Source: DATFFO01 sp963744905 (GTDB taxonomy: Bacteria > Actinomycetota > Acidimicrobiia > Spongiisociales > ZC4RG35). From it: DNA of 64,000 nucleotides. Under the pieces are notes generated by a model. The model worked only from the letters and a program-made list of their open reading frames with translations. It was not told the DNA's origin and made no database searches. The stretch's first letter is position 1; each line of letters starts with the position of its first letter. The position numbers and the translations under genes are program-made. Below are positions 7,858-16,404 of this stretch, in pieces. Where the stretch lies: contig CAVUUV010000008.1 in the NCBI GenBank assembly GCA_963744905.1, forward strand, positions 1 through 64,000. The letters are read 5' to 3'.

Positions 7858-8235
7858 TCAGCGCAGGTTGGCGTTGAAGAGGATGTCTGCGCCGATGTAG
7901 CCGGTAGGGCTCCCCGGGTCCGGCCAGAAGCACCAGGTGGTGATGCTGTGCAGGCCCTGTCCGGGGTGAACGAAGATCTCGGCAACAGGGGTACCGGCAG
8001 AATCGGTGGCGTAGATCGATTTGGCCACCCCCACGAAGTTGGCGTCCAGGTTGTGGCCGACCACCGAATGCTCCGACGGAACCCAGATCGAATCAAACGA
8101 CATACCGGCGTCGGGGCAACTGACGTTGACCAGTTGCACGGCATTGGGGTTGCTATCGACGGCGGCGACGGCCGGTGCGGCCACCAGGCCGGTCAGGGCG
8201 ACGCAGAGCGCCACAGCCAGTAATGAGCGTTTCAT
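7858..8235 (-). CDS. Secreted hypothetical protein
   Basis: A 125-residue protein starting with a clear Sec signal peptide (MKRSLLAVALCVALTGLVAA, cleavage likely after APAVAA). The mature part of about 100 residues is rich in beta-prone sequence and holds two cysteines (SCPDAG and TTWCFW) that could form a disulfide. The start at 8235 is supported by an AAAGGGA ribosome-binding site. I do not recognise a family. Downstream of the YceI gene on the same strand, after about 150 bp that hold a hairpin. Confidence 0.7.
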   Translation of the reverse strand: MKRSLLAVALCVALTGLVAAPAVAAVDSNPNAVQLVNVSCPDAGMSFDSIWVPSEHSVVGHNLDANFVGVAKSIYATDSAGTPVAEIFVHPGQGLHSITTWCFWPDPGSPTGYIGADILFNANLR

Positions 8236-8354
8236 ACCCGTCCCTTTCGTTGCGGGCTGGATTTGCGGCCCGCTCGGCATCCTCGCGCCGAACCTACACC
8301 TTCGCGGTCGAGGACGCGGGGGATCGCTCCTCGACCCGGAACCGCCCACCGACC

Positions 8355-8382
8355 TGATGGCCCGTGGGCGGCGACGCCATCA
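8355..8382 (-). terminator. Hairpin after the YceI-like gene
   Basis: TGATGGC (8355-8361) pairs perfectly with GCCATCA (8376-8382) over a GC-rich loop, starting 3 bp after the YceI stop in the minus direction. There is no T-run, as is common for GC-rich actinobacterial terminators. Confidence 0.45.
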
Positions 8383-8385
8383 GCC

Positions 8386-9128
8386 TCAGCCTGCCGTGGC
8401 GACGAAGTCGAGGGTCAGCGTGACCTCCTCGCTCACGCCGGCCACCCCGGGGGCGTTGGGGATGAAGATCCCGAAGGCGGTCCTATCCACAGTGGCGGTG
8501 GCGGTTCCCTCGATCCGGTCCTGCTGAGGCCAGGAGGCGTCGACGTCGAAGGTGACGGACCGGGTGGTTCCCTTGATGGTGAGATCGCCGGTCACGGTGA
8601 AGCTGGCCGAGTCGCCAACGCTTAGCGTATCACGCCAACCCCTCGATGGCCGTCGGGTCGAAGGTGATCAGTTCGAATTCGTCGGAGGCCGAGTCGAGGA
8701 TCACCGGACCACGGATGGCCCGGTCCCGCAGCGAGGAGTCGGTCTTCAGAGTGCGGGCATTCACGACCATCTGGGACAACTCCATCGTCGAGGGGTCGGC
8801 CGGGTCGAAGCGGACCTGCCCCGCCACCTCGTGGGTGGTGCCGACGCACATGGTTGGGGTTGCCTCGCAGCGTTTCTCCCAGCTCGAAGCTGGCCTGGCT
8901 CTCATCGGACGAGATGACGAATCCCAGGTTCTCCTCGCCGGCGGAAGTGGTAGACCCGGCGCTGGTGTCGATGGTGGTCCCGGCTGTGCCGGCGGTCGGG
9001 GCCGAAGTGAGGGGAGGGGTGGTCAGCTCGGTGGAGGGCTCACCCGAGCCGCCCGCGAAATACAGATAGGCCAGTCCTCCCAACGCGACGGCGGCAATGA
9101 TCGCCACTCCAATCAACGCTCTCTTCAT
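8386..9128 (-). pseudogene. Membrane-anchored YceI-family protein, two frameshifts
   Basis: YceI proteins are lipocalin-like beta-barrels that bind isoprenoid-type lipids outside the cytoplasm. The N-terminus is a single membrane anchor (MKRALIGVAIIAAVALGG) and a Thr/Ser-rich linker. The domain then begins in frame one (SQASFELGETLRGNPN), continues in a second frame (VGTTHEVAGQVRFDPADPST, then NARTLKTDSSLRDRAI) and finishes in a third (FTVTGDLTIKGTTRSVTF to the stop at 8386). Extra single bases near 8845-8850 and 8630-8634 account for both shifts. The amino-acid sequence across the breaks is otherwise family-like, with no other damage, so sequencing indels are as likely as genuine decay. The start at 9128 has an AAGGA ribosome-binding site. 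Confidence 0.75.
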
Positions 9129-9191
9129 CAGGATCCTTCGACGGTACCTAATCCTGTTCTGTATCGACGGCCAATTCGGTTCCACCGGGGA

Positions 9192-10496
9192 TCAAGCGAA
9201 CCTCGCCGCCAGCGCCTCGGCCAGGCGGTCGATGGAGACCCTCTCCTGGCTCATCGTGTCCCGGTCCCTGATCGTCACGGCGTTGTCGTCCAGGGAGTCG
9301 AAGTCGTAGGTCACGCAGTAGGGAGTCCCGATCTCGTCCTGTCGGCGGTACCGGCGCCCGATCGACTGGGTTTCGTCGAATTCCACCATGAACTCGGCGC
9401 GGAGGGAATCGGCCACCTTTGCCGACGCCTCCACCAGCTCGGGCTTCTTGGAGAGGGGAAGCACCGCCACCTGATAGGGGGCGAGACGCGGGTCCAGGGC
9501 CAGCACCACTCTCTTCTCCCCTCGCACCTCCTCCTCGTGGTAGGCGTCGATGAGGAAGGCGAAGGTGGTGCGGGTGGCGCCCGCGGCCGGCTCGACGACG
9601 TAGGGGAAGAAGCGCTCGTCGGTCTCCTGGTCGTAGTACTGGAGGTCGACGCCGGAATGCTCGGAGTGCTGGCGCAGATCGAAGTCGGTCCGGTTGGCGA
9701 TTCCCTCCAGCTCGTCCCAGCCCCAGGGAAACGCGTACTCGATGTCGACGGTCCCGGCCGAGTAGTGGGAGAGCTCGTCGGGCTCGTGTGGGCGGATGCG
9801 TATGTGGTCCCGGTCCATTCCCAGGTCGGCATACCAGTCGAAGCGCTGCTCTTGCCAGTAGGAGAACCACCGGTCCGCTTCCTGGGGCCGGCAGAAGTAC
9901 TCCATCTCCATCTGCTCGAACTCCCGGGTCCGGAAGACGAACTGACCCGGGGTGATCTCGTTGCGGAACGACTTGCCCACCTGGGCGATCCCGAAGGGTA
10001 GTTTGAGCCGGTTGGTGCGGCGCACGTTCTCGTAGTTGATGAAGATTCCCTGGGCGGTCTCGGGACGGAGGTAGACCAGGTTGTCCTCGTCCTCCACCGG
10101 CCCCATGTGGGTCTTGAACATGAGGTTGAACTGGCGGGGCTCGGTGAAGGTCCCCGTCTTGCCGCAGGTGGGGCACTGGTCGGGGTCGTCCAGCTTGTCG
10201 AGCCGGTGCCGGGCGTTGCAGTTGCGGCACTCGACAAGAGGGTCGGTGAACACCTCCTCGTGCCCCGAGGCCCTCCACACCGACCGAGCCTGGATGATGG
10301 CCGAGTCGATTCCCACCACGTCGGCCCGGCTCTGGACCATGGAACGCCACCACTGTTCCTTCACGTTGCGTAGCAACAGCACACCGAGGGGCCCATAGTC
10401 GTAGGCGGATCGGACTCCCCCGTAGATCTCAGAGGAGGGGAAGACGAAGCCGCGCCGCTTGGCCAGATTGGAGATGGTTTCGAGTGATGCAGTCAT
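9192..10496 (-). CDS. glyS: Glycyl-tRNA synthetase (dimeric, class II)
   Basis: Charges tRNA-Gly with glycine. The 434-residue protein has the eukaryote/actinobacteria-type signature at the N-terminus (KRRGFVFPSSEIYGG), a four-cysteine zinc insert (CRNC and CPTC), class II motif 2 (RNEITPGQFVFRTREFEQME), motif 3 (near RRYRRQDEIGTPYCVTYDFD) and a C-terminal anticodon-binding domain. The ATG at 10496 gives the conserved N-terminus MTASLETISNLAKRRGF. A GTG at 10541 that overlaps the upstream stop is an alternative adding 15 residues. It follows the TrkA-C protein gene with little or no gap. Confidence 0.95.
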   Translation of the reverse strand: MTASLETISNLAKRRGFVFPSSEIYGGVRSAYDYGPLGVLLLRNVKEQWWRSMVQSRADVVGIDSAIIQARSVWRASGHEEVFTDPLVECRNCNARHRLDKLDDPDQCPTCGKTGTFTEPRQFNLMFKTHMGPVEDEDNLVYLRPETAQGIFINYENVRRTNRLKLPFGIAQVGKSFRNEITPGQFVFRTREFEQMEMEYFCRPQEADRWFSYWQEQRFDWYADLGMDRDHIRIRPHEPDELSHYSAGTVDIEYAFPWGWDELEGIANRTDFDLRQHSEHSGVDLQYYDQETDERFFPYVVEPAAGATRTTFAFLIDAYHEEEVRGEKRVVLALDPRLAPYQVAVLPLSKKPELVEASAKVADSLRAEFMVEFDETQSIGRRYRRQDEIGTPYCVTYDFDSLDDNAVTIRDRDTMSQERVSIDRLAEALAARFA

Positions 10497-10537
10497 GGGT
10501 GAGCGAATCAGTGTAGGAAGGGGTGCCGCCGATCCCT

Positions 10538-11317
10538 TCACCCGCTCTCGTCGACCGGGTCGGGAGCCGGCGACGTCTGCGGTTCGGCGTCACGCCGGCG
10601 CTGCTCGGCGACCCGGTCGACGTGGATCAGCTCTCCACTCATTCCGGCCCGACGACTGTCGAGGTCCTGTAGCACGTCATGACGCCCGTAGAGGATGAGA
10701 ATGTCGCCCGCCTCTATGACGAAGTCCCCGCGCGGCGTGCCCTCGTACCCGCCATTCCGTTCCACCCCCAGCACGATCACGCCTTCTTCGTTCAGCTTGA
10801 GCCGGGCCAGCGTCCTGCCCGCCAGCCAGTCCTCGGCTCGAACGCTCAGCTCGCCGATGTCGTAGTCGGACGCCACCTGGAGCAACCCGGCGTAATCGCG
10901 CAATTTGAGGGAGAACCGCCCCTCGGTCCATCTCTCCAGCTGTCGACGCAGCCACTCGTCGATCTTCTTCGACGATGCCAGCCGCCACACCAGGAACACG
11001 CCGACGAGGATCGCCCCGACCCGGGTGAAGGCGTCCGTCCCCCGATTCACGTTCAGGGCACTGAACAGTGTCACCACCAGGGTGGCGATCCCCAGGTTGC
11101 CCAGCAGCATCAGCACCATCACCACCCGGCGTCGGACCGGATGATTGACCACCTGCTCTGCCTCAGACGTGGTGAAACCGACCCCGGTGAAGGCCGAACG
11201 AGCCTGAAACCGGGCGTACTGGAAGCTCATCCCCGTCGCCACCAGGATGCTGGTGGCGATTCGGGTGATGAGCAGACCCATGATCAGGGCCACGATCAAC
11301 ACGAGCACCGAAACCAT
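10538..11317 (-). CDS. Membrane protein with C-terminal TrkA-C (RCK) domain
   Basis: A 259-residue protein. The N-terminal 100 residues hold two or three membrane helices (VLVLIVALIMGLLITRIAT; VVMVLMLLGNLGIATLVVTL; an amphipathic AILVGVFLVWRL). Residues about 140-235 form a TrkA-C-like ligand-binding domain (WLAGRTLARLKLNEEGVIVL ... EAGDILILYG). TrkA-C domains bind small molecules or nucleotides and gate ion transporters, so a role in cation transport or sensing is likely, but the membrane part lacks a complete K+ channel filter that I can identify. Its TGA overlaps a GTG that could be an alternative glyS start. Between uppS and glyS in the housekeeping run. Confidence 0.65.
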   Translation of the reverse strand: MVSVLVLIVALIMGLLITRIATSILVATGMSFQYARFQARSAFTGVGFTTSEAEQVVNHPVRRRVVMVLMLLGNLGIATLVVTLFSALNVNRGTDAFTRVGAILVGVFLVWRLASSKKIDEWLRRQLERWTEGRFSLKLRDYAGLLQVASDYDIGELSVRAEDWLAGRTLARLKLNEEGVIVLGVERNGGYEGTPRGDFVIEAGDILILYGRHDVLQDLDSRRAGMSGELIHVDRVAEQRRRDAEPQTSPAPDPVDESG

Positions 11318-11370
11318 GGGTAGGAGAATACGTGGGCGGTGGGGCCAGCCGTGAGGATCGGCGGCCGGGG

Positions 11371-12123
11371 TCAGTGCTCGACGGCGTCCTCCGCTCCCCC
11401 GAAGCGCCGCTCACGGCTCTGGTACTCGATCACTGCCTCGACCAGGTGCTGGCGATTGAAATCCGGCCACAGGATGCCCGGAAACCAGAATTCGGCGTAG
11501 GCCGATTGCCACAGGAGGAAGTTGGAGAGCCGGTGTTCACCCGAGGAGCGGATGACCAGATCGACATCGGGCATGTCCGGGATCCACAAATGGCGGGAGA
11601 TCGTCTCCTCGTCGACCTGATCGGGGTCGACCCTTCCCGCCACCGCCTCGCCGGCGATGACGGCGGCGGCCCGGGCGATCTCGCGGCGGCTCCCGTAGTT
11701 GAAAGCGAAGACAAGATTGAGCCGGTCGTTTCCGGCCGTCTTCTCCGCCGCCTCGGCCATGTGGACACGATTGCGATCGGGGATACGGGGATCGGCCATG
11801 TCGCCGCAGAACAGCATCCTGACTCCCTGCTGGTGGAGCTCGTCCCGCCGCCGGAGCAGGAGGTCCTCGTTGAACCACATCAGAAACTCCACCTCCTCCT
11901 CAGACCGGCTCCAGTTCTCTGTCGAGAACGTGAATGCGGTCAGCCAGCGGATCCCCAGCTCCAGCGCTCCCTCAGCCGTGTCGAACAGTGCCTCCTCCCC
12001 CGCCATGTGTCCGGCGGTGCGGGGCAAACCGCGGGCATTGGCCCACCGTCCGTTCCCGTCCAGGATGAGCCCGACGTGATTGGGAATCTGGTCGAAGTCC
12101 ACCCCTGTGGTGTCGAGGGTCAT
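11371..12123 (-). CDS. uppS: Isoprenyl (undecaprenyl) diphosphate synthase
   Basis: Elongates farnesyl or geranyl diphosphate with isopentenyl units, making the lipid carrier for cell-wall synthesis. The 250-residue cis-prenyltransferase shows the catalytic-Asp motif LILDGNGRWAN, FTFSTENWSR, FNYGSRREI and the C-terminal signature RSSGEHRLSNFLLWQSAYAE. The ATG at 12123 overlaps the recO TGA (ATGA), so it is coupled to recO. The frame extends upstream inside recO without homology and was not used. Confidence 0.95.
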   Translation of the reverse strand: MTLDTTGVDFDQIPNHVGLILDGNGRWANARGLPRTAGHMAGEEALFDTAEGALELGIRWLTAFTFSTENWSRSEEEVEFLMWFNEDLLLRRRDELHQQGVRMLFCGDMADPRIPDRNRVHMAEAAEKTAGNDRLNLVFAFNYGSRREIARAAAVIAGEAVAGRVDPDQVDEETISRHLWIPDMPDVDLVIRSSGEHRLSNFLLWQSAYAEFWFPGILWPDFNRQHLVEAVIEYQSRERRFGGAEDAVEH

Positions 12124-12836
12124 TCCAGGACCGCCAGCGAGGCGAGCGTGCGATCGAGGTGATACTCCACGAATCGGCGCGCCACCCCCATCGCCTCGCC
12201 GGAGAGGCTCTCGTCCCCGGCGGGCAGAGCCGTGAAGTCGGCTCGCTCCAGGGCGGCCAGGTAGGCGGTGAGGCCGGGGCGGAGACGCACTCCCGAGCCG
12301 CCATGGCAGCGGGCGCACAACGTCCCTCCCCCGGCGAAGGAGAACCGCTCCAGGCCTTCGGCCCGGCCGCAGGCGGCACATACCTCCAGGGCGGGGGCTA
12401 TACCCACCACGCCGGCCAGCTTGAGGAGAAATGAGGTGATCAGATCGTTACCGATGATCCCGACCTCGAGAGCCTTCAGCCCTCTCTGGAGCAGGAGGAA
12501 GAGCCGCAGGGAGGCCTCGTCCTCCTGGGCAACGGCATCGGCCGCCTCGACCATTATCCCCGCTGCCACCACCCGATCCAGATCGGCCCGGACCCGGGGA
12601 AAGCCCTCGATGATCGACACCTGGGTGATCATGTCGAGGTTGCGTCCCTCGTATAGGACCAGATCCACATGGGTGAACGGCTCCAGGCGCCCTCCGAAGC
12701 GGCTCGTGGTCTTCCTGACCCCCTTGGCCACCGTGCGCAGCTTCCCGTTGTTCGGGCTGAGGAGCACCACCACCCGGTCGGCATCACCGAACGGATAGCC
12801 CCGGAGCACGATGCCCTGGTCGTTGCGAATCGCCAT
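12120..12836 (-). CDS. recO: DNA repair protein RecO
   Basis: Anneals SSB-coated DNA and loads RecA in the RecFOR pathway. The 238-residue protein has an N-terminal OB fold (GIVLRGYPFGDADRVVVLLS ... RPPKRLV-equivalent KGVRKTTSRFGGRLEPF) and a C-terminal helical domain with a zinc finger (CAACGR ... CARCHG). The start at 12836 (MAIRNDQGIVLRG) matches the family. The longer open frame to 13007 would translate the intergenic repeat array, so it was rejected. Coupled to uppS by ATGA. Confidence 0.93.
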   Translation of the reverse strand: MAIRNDQGIVLRGYPFGDADRVVVLLSPNNGKLRTVAKGVRKTTSRFGGRLEPFTHVDLVLYEGRNLDMITQVSIIEGFPRVRADLDRVVAAGIMVEAADAVAQEDEASLRLFLLLQRGLKALEVGIIGNDLITSFLLKLAGVVGIAPALEVCAACGRAEGLERFSFAGGGTLCARCHGGSGVRLRPGLTAYLAALERADFTALPAGDESLSGEAMGVARRFVEYHLDRTLASLAVLE

Positions 12837-12882
12837 GAGCGTCCTCAGGCTAGATGGAACCTCCCCCTTGGCCCGGTACCGC

Positions 12883-12969
12883 CCCGGCTCGGAACCGTCC
12901 CGGCTCGGAACCGTCCCGCTGAACCCAGGGTTGTGAGCGTCGCCGGGCGACGCTGTGAACCCAGGGTTG
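12883..12969. repeat. Compact intergenic repeat array between SirB1-like gene and recO
   Basis: Holds a tandem 16-bp unit CCCGGCTCGGAACCGT at 12883-12898 and 12899-12914, then TGAACCCAGGGTTG at about 12920 and again at about 12956. The second pair flanks a perfect 8-bp stem, AGCGTCGC-CGG-GCGACGCT (12936-12954). It lies in a 146-bp gap within a same-strand gene run, so it could form an intra-operon RNA structure. Confidence 0.8.
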
Positions 12970-12982
12970 CCGGAATCCTGTT

Positions 12983-13606
12983 CTAGGCCGGCACGGCCTC
13001 GAGGCAAGCGGACACCCAGGTCAGGTTGTGGGGATCCTCCCGATCCCGGTAGAGGTGCTCGAGATTCAACAGCATCCGCCGGACGATCTCGGCCGAGCTG
13101 ACCGGGCGGAACCAGCTCCGGTCCGCCCGTGGTTCCCCTCCCAACGCGTCAGCCACCAGCATCGCCGCCTCGTCGAAACCGATCGACTCCCCGTAGTAGA
13201 AGGGGTCGACCAGCTGACCACCGGCGTACACGAGAAAGTGCCCCGGCATGCCCACGCCTTCCATCTCCATCCCGGCCCGCCGCCCCACCTCTATCCACAG
13301 AACCGACAGCGAGATGGGGATGCCTCGGCGGGTGCTCAGCACCGTGTCCAGGAAGTGGTTGTCTGGATTGTGGTAGTCGTCCACGTTTCCACCGATTCCC
13401 TCGGCGATGGAGATCACCCGGCGCAGGGCGAGATGGTTGGAGCCGTCGACCCGGGTCGCCAGATCGTCGATCCGCCCCAGCACCGCTTCCTGATCGAGAG
13501 CGGGATGGACGAACCTGGCCAGCAAGAGGTTGGCCTCGGCCAGTCGATCGGTTCGCACCAGCTCGGAGAGCCTCATGGTCAGCGCGGCGTCCGGCATGTG
13601 AACCAC
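12983..13606 (-). CDS. SirB1/transglutaminase-like family protein
   Basis: A 207-residue protein of the SirB1 (transglutaminase-like core 2) family. The family pattern is visible in the helical N-terminus, in NPDNHFLDTVLSTRRGIPIS, in SVLWIEVGRRAG and in GVGMPGHFLVYA. This fold resembles papain-like enzymes, but the catalytic cysteine is not evident, and most family members have no known reaction. The first start is a GTG at 13606; an ATG at 13597 is equally possible. Upstream lie the tandem hairpin repeats; downstream the repeat array before recO. Confidence 0.75.
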   Translation of the reverse strand: MVHMPDAALTMRLSELVRTDRLAEANLLLARFVHPALDQEAVLGRIDDLATRVDGSNHLALRRVISIAEGIGGNVDDYHNPDNHFLDTVLSTRRGIPISLSVLWIEVGRRAGMEMEGVGMPGHFLVYAGGQLVDPFYYGESIGFDEAAMLVADALGGEPRADRSWFRPVSSAEIVRRMLLNLEHLYRDREDPHNLTWVSACLEAVPA

Positions 13607-13645
13607 AGCCTAGATCGCGAAAGAGAGACCAGATAGCCGGCGCCC

Positions 13646-13771
13646 CGATTCAGTGTGCCTCCACCAACCCTCACGGTTGACGGACGCACACCCAACCCCG
13701 ACACAGGTCCGCCATCCGATTCAGTGTGCCTCCACCAACCCTCACGGTTGACGGACGCACACCCAACCCCG
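13646..13771. repeat. Tandem 56-bp hairpin repeat, period 71 bp, after era
   Basis: A 56-bp unit starts at 13646 and again at 13717, identical as far as I can read, with a 15-bp spacer. Each unit is a hairpin: GTGTGC ... GCACAC outer stem, CAACC-CTCAC-GGTTG inner stem. The second unit ends 3 bp from the era stop, so on the minus strand both lie in the era 3' region and upstream of the SirB1-like gene. Could be a doubled terminator/processing site. Two units and no spacers of CRISPR type, so it is not a CRISPR. Confidence 0.88.
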
Positions 13772-13773
13772 CC

Positions 13774-14673
13774 TCACCTCTCCTGGAAACCGAGCCGATC
13801 CAGCAGGGCGGGCCGCCTTTGCCAGTCGGGCTCGACTGACACGTGCAGCTGGAGGTTGACCCTGGTTCCCAACCGGGATTCCAGTTCCTGGCGGGCCTCG
13901 GTTCCCGCCGACTGGAGCAGGGAGCCTCCCTTGCCGATCACGATCCCCCGCTGGCTCTTTCGCTCGACGATCACGTCGGCGTTGATGGTGACCAGCCCGT
14001 CGTCACGCTCTTCGATGTCCTCGACCCGCACCAGGAGGGAATGGGGCAACTCCTCCCGCAGCCTGTCGAGGAACTTCTCCCGAACGATCTCGGCTATCAC
14101 CACCGCCTCGGGTTGATCGCTCCACTGGTCGGGAGGGAAGTAGAGGGGGCCCGTTCCCAGCATCGGCTCCAGCTCGGCCAACAGGGTTTCCATACCGTCG
14201 CCGGTGAGGGCCGAGACGGGTACGTAAGCGTGAAAGCCCCAGTCGCCCGCCGTGGCCAGCTGGGAAACGATTTCGCCGGACCGGGCGGCATCGATCTTGT
14301 TCACCGCCACCGCCGCCGGCGAGCCACCCTCGGCAATCCGATCGGCGATGAGTCGATCGCCGGGCCCGATCGGAGCCGTGGCGTCGATGACGAAGAGCAC
14401 GATGTCTGCCTCCGCCAGGGATCCGTACACCAGGTTGTTGAGCCGTGTGCCCAACTCGGTGCGGGGCCGGTGCAACCCGGGAGTGTCCATGAACACCATC
14501 TGCCAGTCCGGCTCGCCCCGATCGTCCTGGTGGGTCAGAACCCCCCTGATGGTGGAGCGAGTGGTTTGTGGCCGCGAAGAGATGATCGAAACCTTCTGCC
14601 CCACGGCGCGATTGACCAGGGTCGATTTGCCGACGTTGGGCCGCCCCACCACGGCCACGAATCCGGATCTCAC
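13774..14673 (-). CDS. era: GTPase Era
   Basis: Essential GTPase that binds 16S rRNA and assists 30S subunit maturation. The 299 residues contain the P-loop GRPNVGKST (residues about 10-18), switch/G3 DTPGLHRP, G4 NKID and a C-terminal KH domain (VIVERKSQRGIVIGKGG) that binds the 3' end of 16S rRNA. The start overlaps the corC stop by 4 bp. Cluster ybeY-corC-era is the common arrangement. Tandem hairpins follow the stop. Confidence 0.97.
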   Translation of the reverse strand: MRSGFVAVVGRPNVGKSTLVNRAVGQKVSIISSRPQTTRSTIRGVLTHQDDRGEPDWQMVFMDTPGLHRPRTELGTRLNNLVYGSLAEADIVLFVIDATAPIGPGDRLIADRIAEGGSPAAVAVNKIDAARSGEIVSQLATAGDWGFHAYVPVSALTGDGMETLLAELEPMLGTGPLYFPPDQWSDQPEAVVIAEIVREKFLDRLREELPHSLLVRVEDIEERDDGLVTINADVIVERKSQRGIVIGKGGSLLQSAGTEARQELESRLGTRVNLQLHVSVEPDWQRRPALLDRLGFQER

Positions 14674-15860
14674 CGCCGGTCGTGCCCGGCGGCCGATCGA
14701 GTGCGTGTGACGATCACCTCGGCCACCCGTCTCCCCTGCATCCGGGCCACGGTCAGTTCGACGTCGCCCGCCTCGAACGTCTCGTCTGGCTCAGGTACGC
14801 GCTCGGCGAGGCCGAGAACGAGTCCGGCCACGGTATCCCAATCGCCCTCGGGCAGATCCAGACCAACCAGACTCTCCAGATCCTCTACATCCAACCGTGC
14901 GTCCACCTTCCAGTGCCCCTCCGAAATCGGCTCCACCCAGATCTCGTCCTCGTCGGTCTCGTCGGCGATCTCACCCACGAGCTCCTCGAGCAGGTCCTCG
15001 ATAGTGACCAGCCCGGCGATCTCGCCGAACTCGTCCACCGCGATCGCCATGTGGTTCTTGGTCGCCCTCATCTCGGTCAACAGGTCGGCGATCTGTTTCA
15101 CTTCCGGGACGAAGTAGGCGGGCCGCATCAGCCGGCGTGCCGTGGCCCCGTCCACACCCGCCAGCATGGCGGGGAGCAGGTCCTTGACCAGAAAGACACC
15201 CACGATCTCGTCTCCGTCACTCACGGGGAAACGGGAGAAACCGTGTTCGATGGCCGCCCCGGCCAGTTCGTTCTTGCCGGCGTCCACGTCCATCGTGATC
15301 ATGTCGAGACGGGGCACCATCACCTCGCGGACGATGGTTTCGGAGAACTCGAGCACCGAATTGATCAAGGCCAGTTCGTCTTCATCCTCGGCCTCCTCGC
15401 TCGCCACTCCGTCTCCGTTCTCCTCCACTACCCGTTCTGCCGTCCAGCCTCCGAGACGAACGGCCGCCACCAAGAGGGGCCCCGAGTTGTACGCCACAGC
15501 CTGTGGGCGACTCCGCCCCAGCAGGCGGGCGAGGACGTCGCCGAGGACGATGACCACCACCGCCACCAGCACCAGGAAGCCGACCTGAGCCCCTCCTGAC
15601 CATTGCCTGTGCACCGCCACTGCCCCCAGCAATGTGGCCAGGACCAGGAGAGTGCTGGCCACCATTCCGACCGCAGGCGGTATTCGGGCTCGATCGTCGA
15701 GGAGGTTGGCCACCATACGCGCCCCTCTCCTCCCCTCGGCTGCGTCGTGATGGGCGTCGGCGCGGGGAAGGAGCGACACCGCAGAACCTGCTGCCCGGAC
15801 CCAGCCCCCAATGAGCAGAACGATGATCGAAGCCACCAGGAGAGGGATCACGGGCGCCAT
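14670..15860 (-). CDS. CorC/HlyC-type CBS-domain membrane protein (hemolysin-like)
   Basis: A 396-residue protein with N-terminal membrane helices (about 5-25, 60-80 and 90-115; a DUF21-like region), a CBS pair (about 185-310, with VMVPRLDMITMDVDAG, FPVSDGDEIVGVFLVKDLLP and MAIAVDEFGEIAGLVTIEDL), and a C-terminal CorC_HlyC domain (about 325-390, DTVAGLVLGL). Family members have been linked to Mg2+/Co2+ efflux. The start overlaps ybeY by 13 bp, and it overlaps era by 4 bp. Confidence 0.88.
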   Translation of the reverse strand: MAPVIPLLVASIIVLLIGGWVRAAGSAVSLLPRADAHHDAAEGRRGARMVANLLDDRARIPPAVGMVASTLLVLATLLGAVAVHRQWSGGAQVGFLVLVAVVVIVLGDVLARLLGRSRPQAVAYNSGPLLVAAVRLGGWTAERVVEENGDGVASEEAEDEDELALINSVLEFSETIVREVMVPRLDMITMDVDAGKNELAGAAIEHGFSRFPVSDGDEIVGVFLVKDLLPAMLAGVDGATARRLMRPAYFVPEVKQIADLLTEMRATKNHMAIAVDEFGEIAGLVTIEDLLEELVGEIADETDEDEIWVEPISEGHWKVDARLDVEDLESLVGLDLPEGDWDTVAGLVLGLAERVPEPDETFEAGDVELTVARMQGRRVAEVIVTRTRSAAGHDRR

Positions 15861-16333
15861 CTCCCCGCCGCCTCCAGGAGCTGGTGCTCCCTGGCCTCCA
15901 TCGCCTCGGCGTCCTCCTCCAGGTCGTGGTCGTACCCCAGCAGATGCAAGAGTCCATGGACGACGAGCAACGCCATCTCGTCTTCGAAGTTCACTCCCCT
16001 GTCAGTCGCACGGTTGCGAATCACCGAAGGAGCCAGGATCACATCCCCCAGCATCGGCGGCGGACCGGCCGGAACCGCCGTCGGGGGGCGACCCGGGGCG
16101 AGATCCTCTATGGGCAAACTGATCACATCGGTTGGCCCCGTCCGTTTGAGGAAACGCTCGTTGTATGAGGCCATCTCGGTCTCATCGACCAGGATCACGG
16201 ACACCTCGGATTCGGACGGACAGCCCTCGGCCTCCAGCACAGACTCGGCCAGCTTGCGCATCGCCGCCGTGTCAACGGTCACAGCCTGTTCGTCGGCCAC
16301 GAACACGTTCACTCCGAACGTGCCTCTCGGCAA
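15848..16333 (-). CDS. ybeY: Endoribonuclease YbeY
   Basis: Single-strand-specific metallo-endoribonuclease needed for 16S rRNA 3' maturation and ribosome quality control. The 161-residue protein carries the zinc motif HGLLHLLGYDH (HxxxHxxxxxH) near residues 127-137 and the conserved TDVISLP upstream. It lies between the 7TM-HD gene and corC, in the standard phoH-pgpH-ybeY-corC-era order. Confidence 0.95.
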   Translation of the reverse strand: MPRGTFGVNVFVADEQAVTVDTAAMRKLAESVLEAEGCPSESEVSVILVDETEMASYNERFLKRTGPTDVISLPIEDLAPGRPPTAVPAGPPPMLGDVILAPSVIRNRATDRGVNFEDEMALLVVHGLLHLLGYDHDLEEDAEAMEAREHQLLEAAGRWRP

Positions 16334-16404
16334 TGCATCCCCACAGTGCCCGCCCCGAGGCGGGCGTGACGTCTTCGACTGGAGGGGTCGTCCATCGGCG
16401 AGAC

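Noticed and set aside
12837..13007. N-terminal extension of RecO
   Set aside because: It would translate the intergenic repeat array; the conserved protein begins at 12836.
13646..13771. CRISPR array
   Set aside because: Only two units, 56-bp repeats with a 15-bp spacer and internal hairpins; no cas genes.
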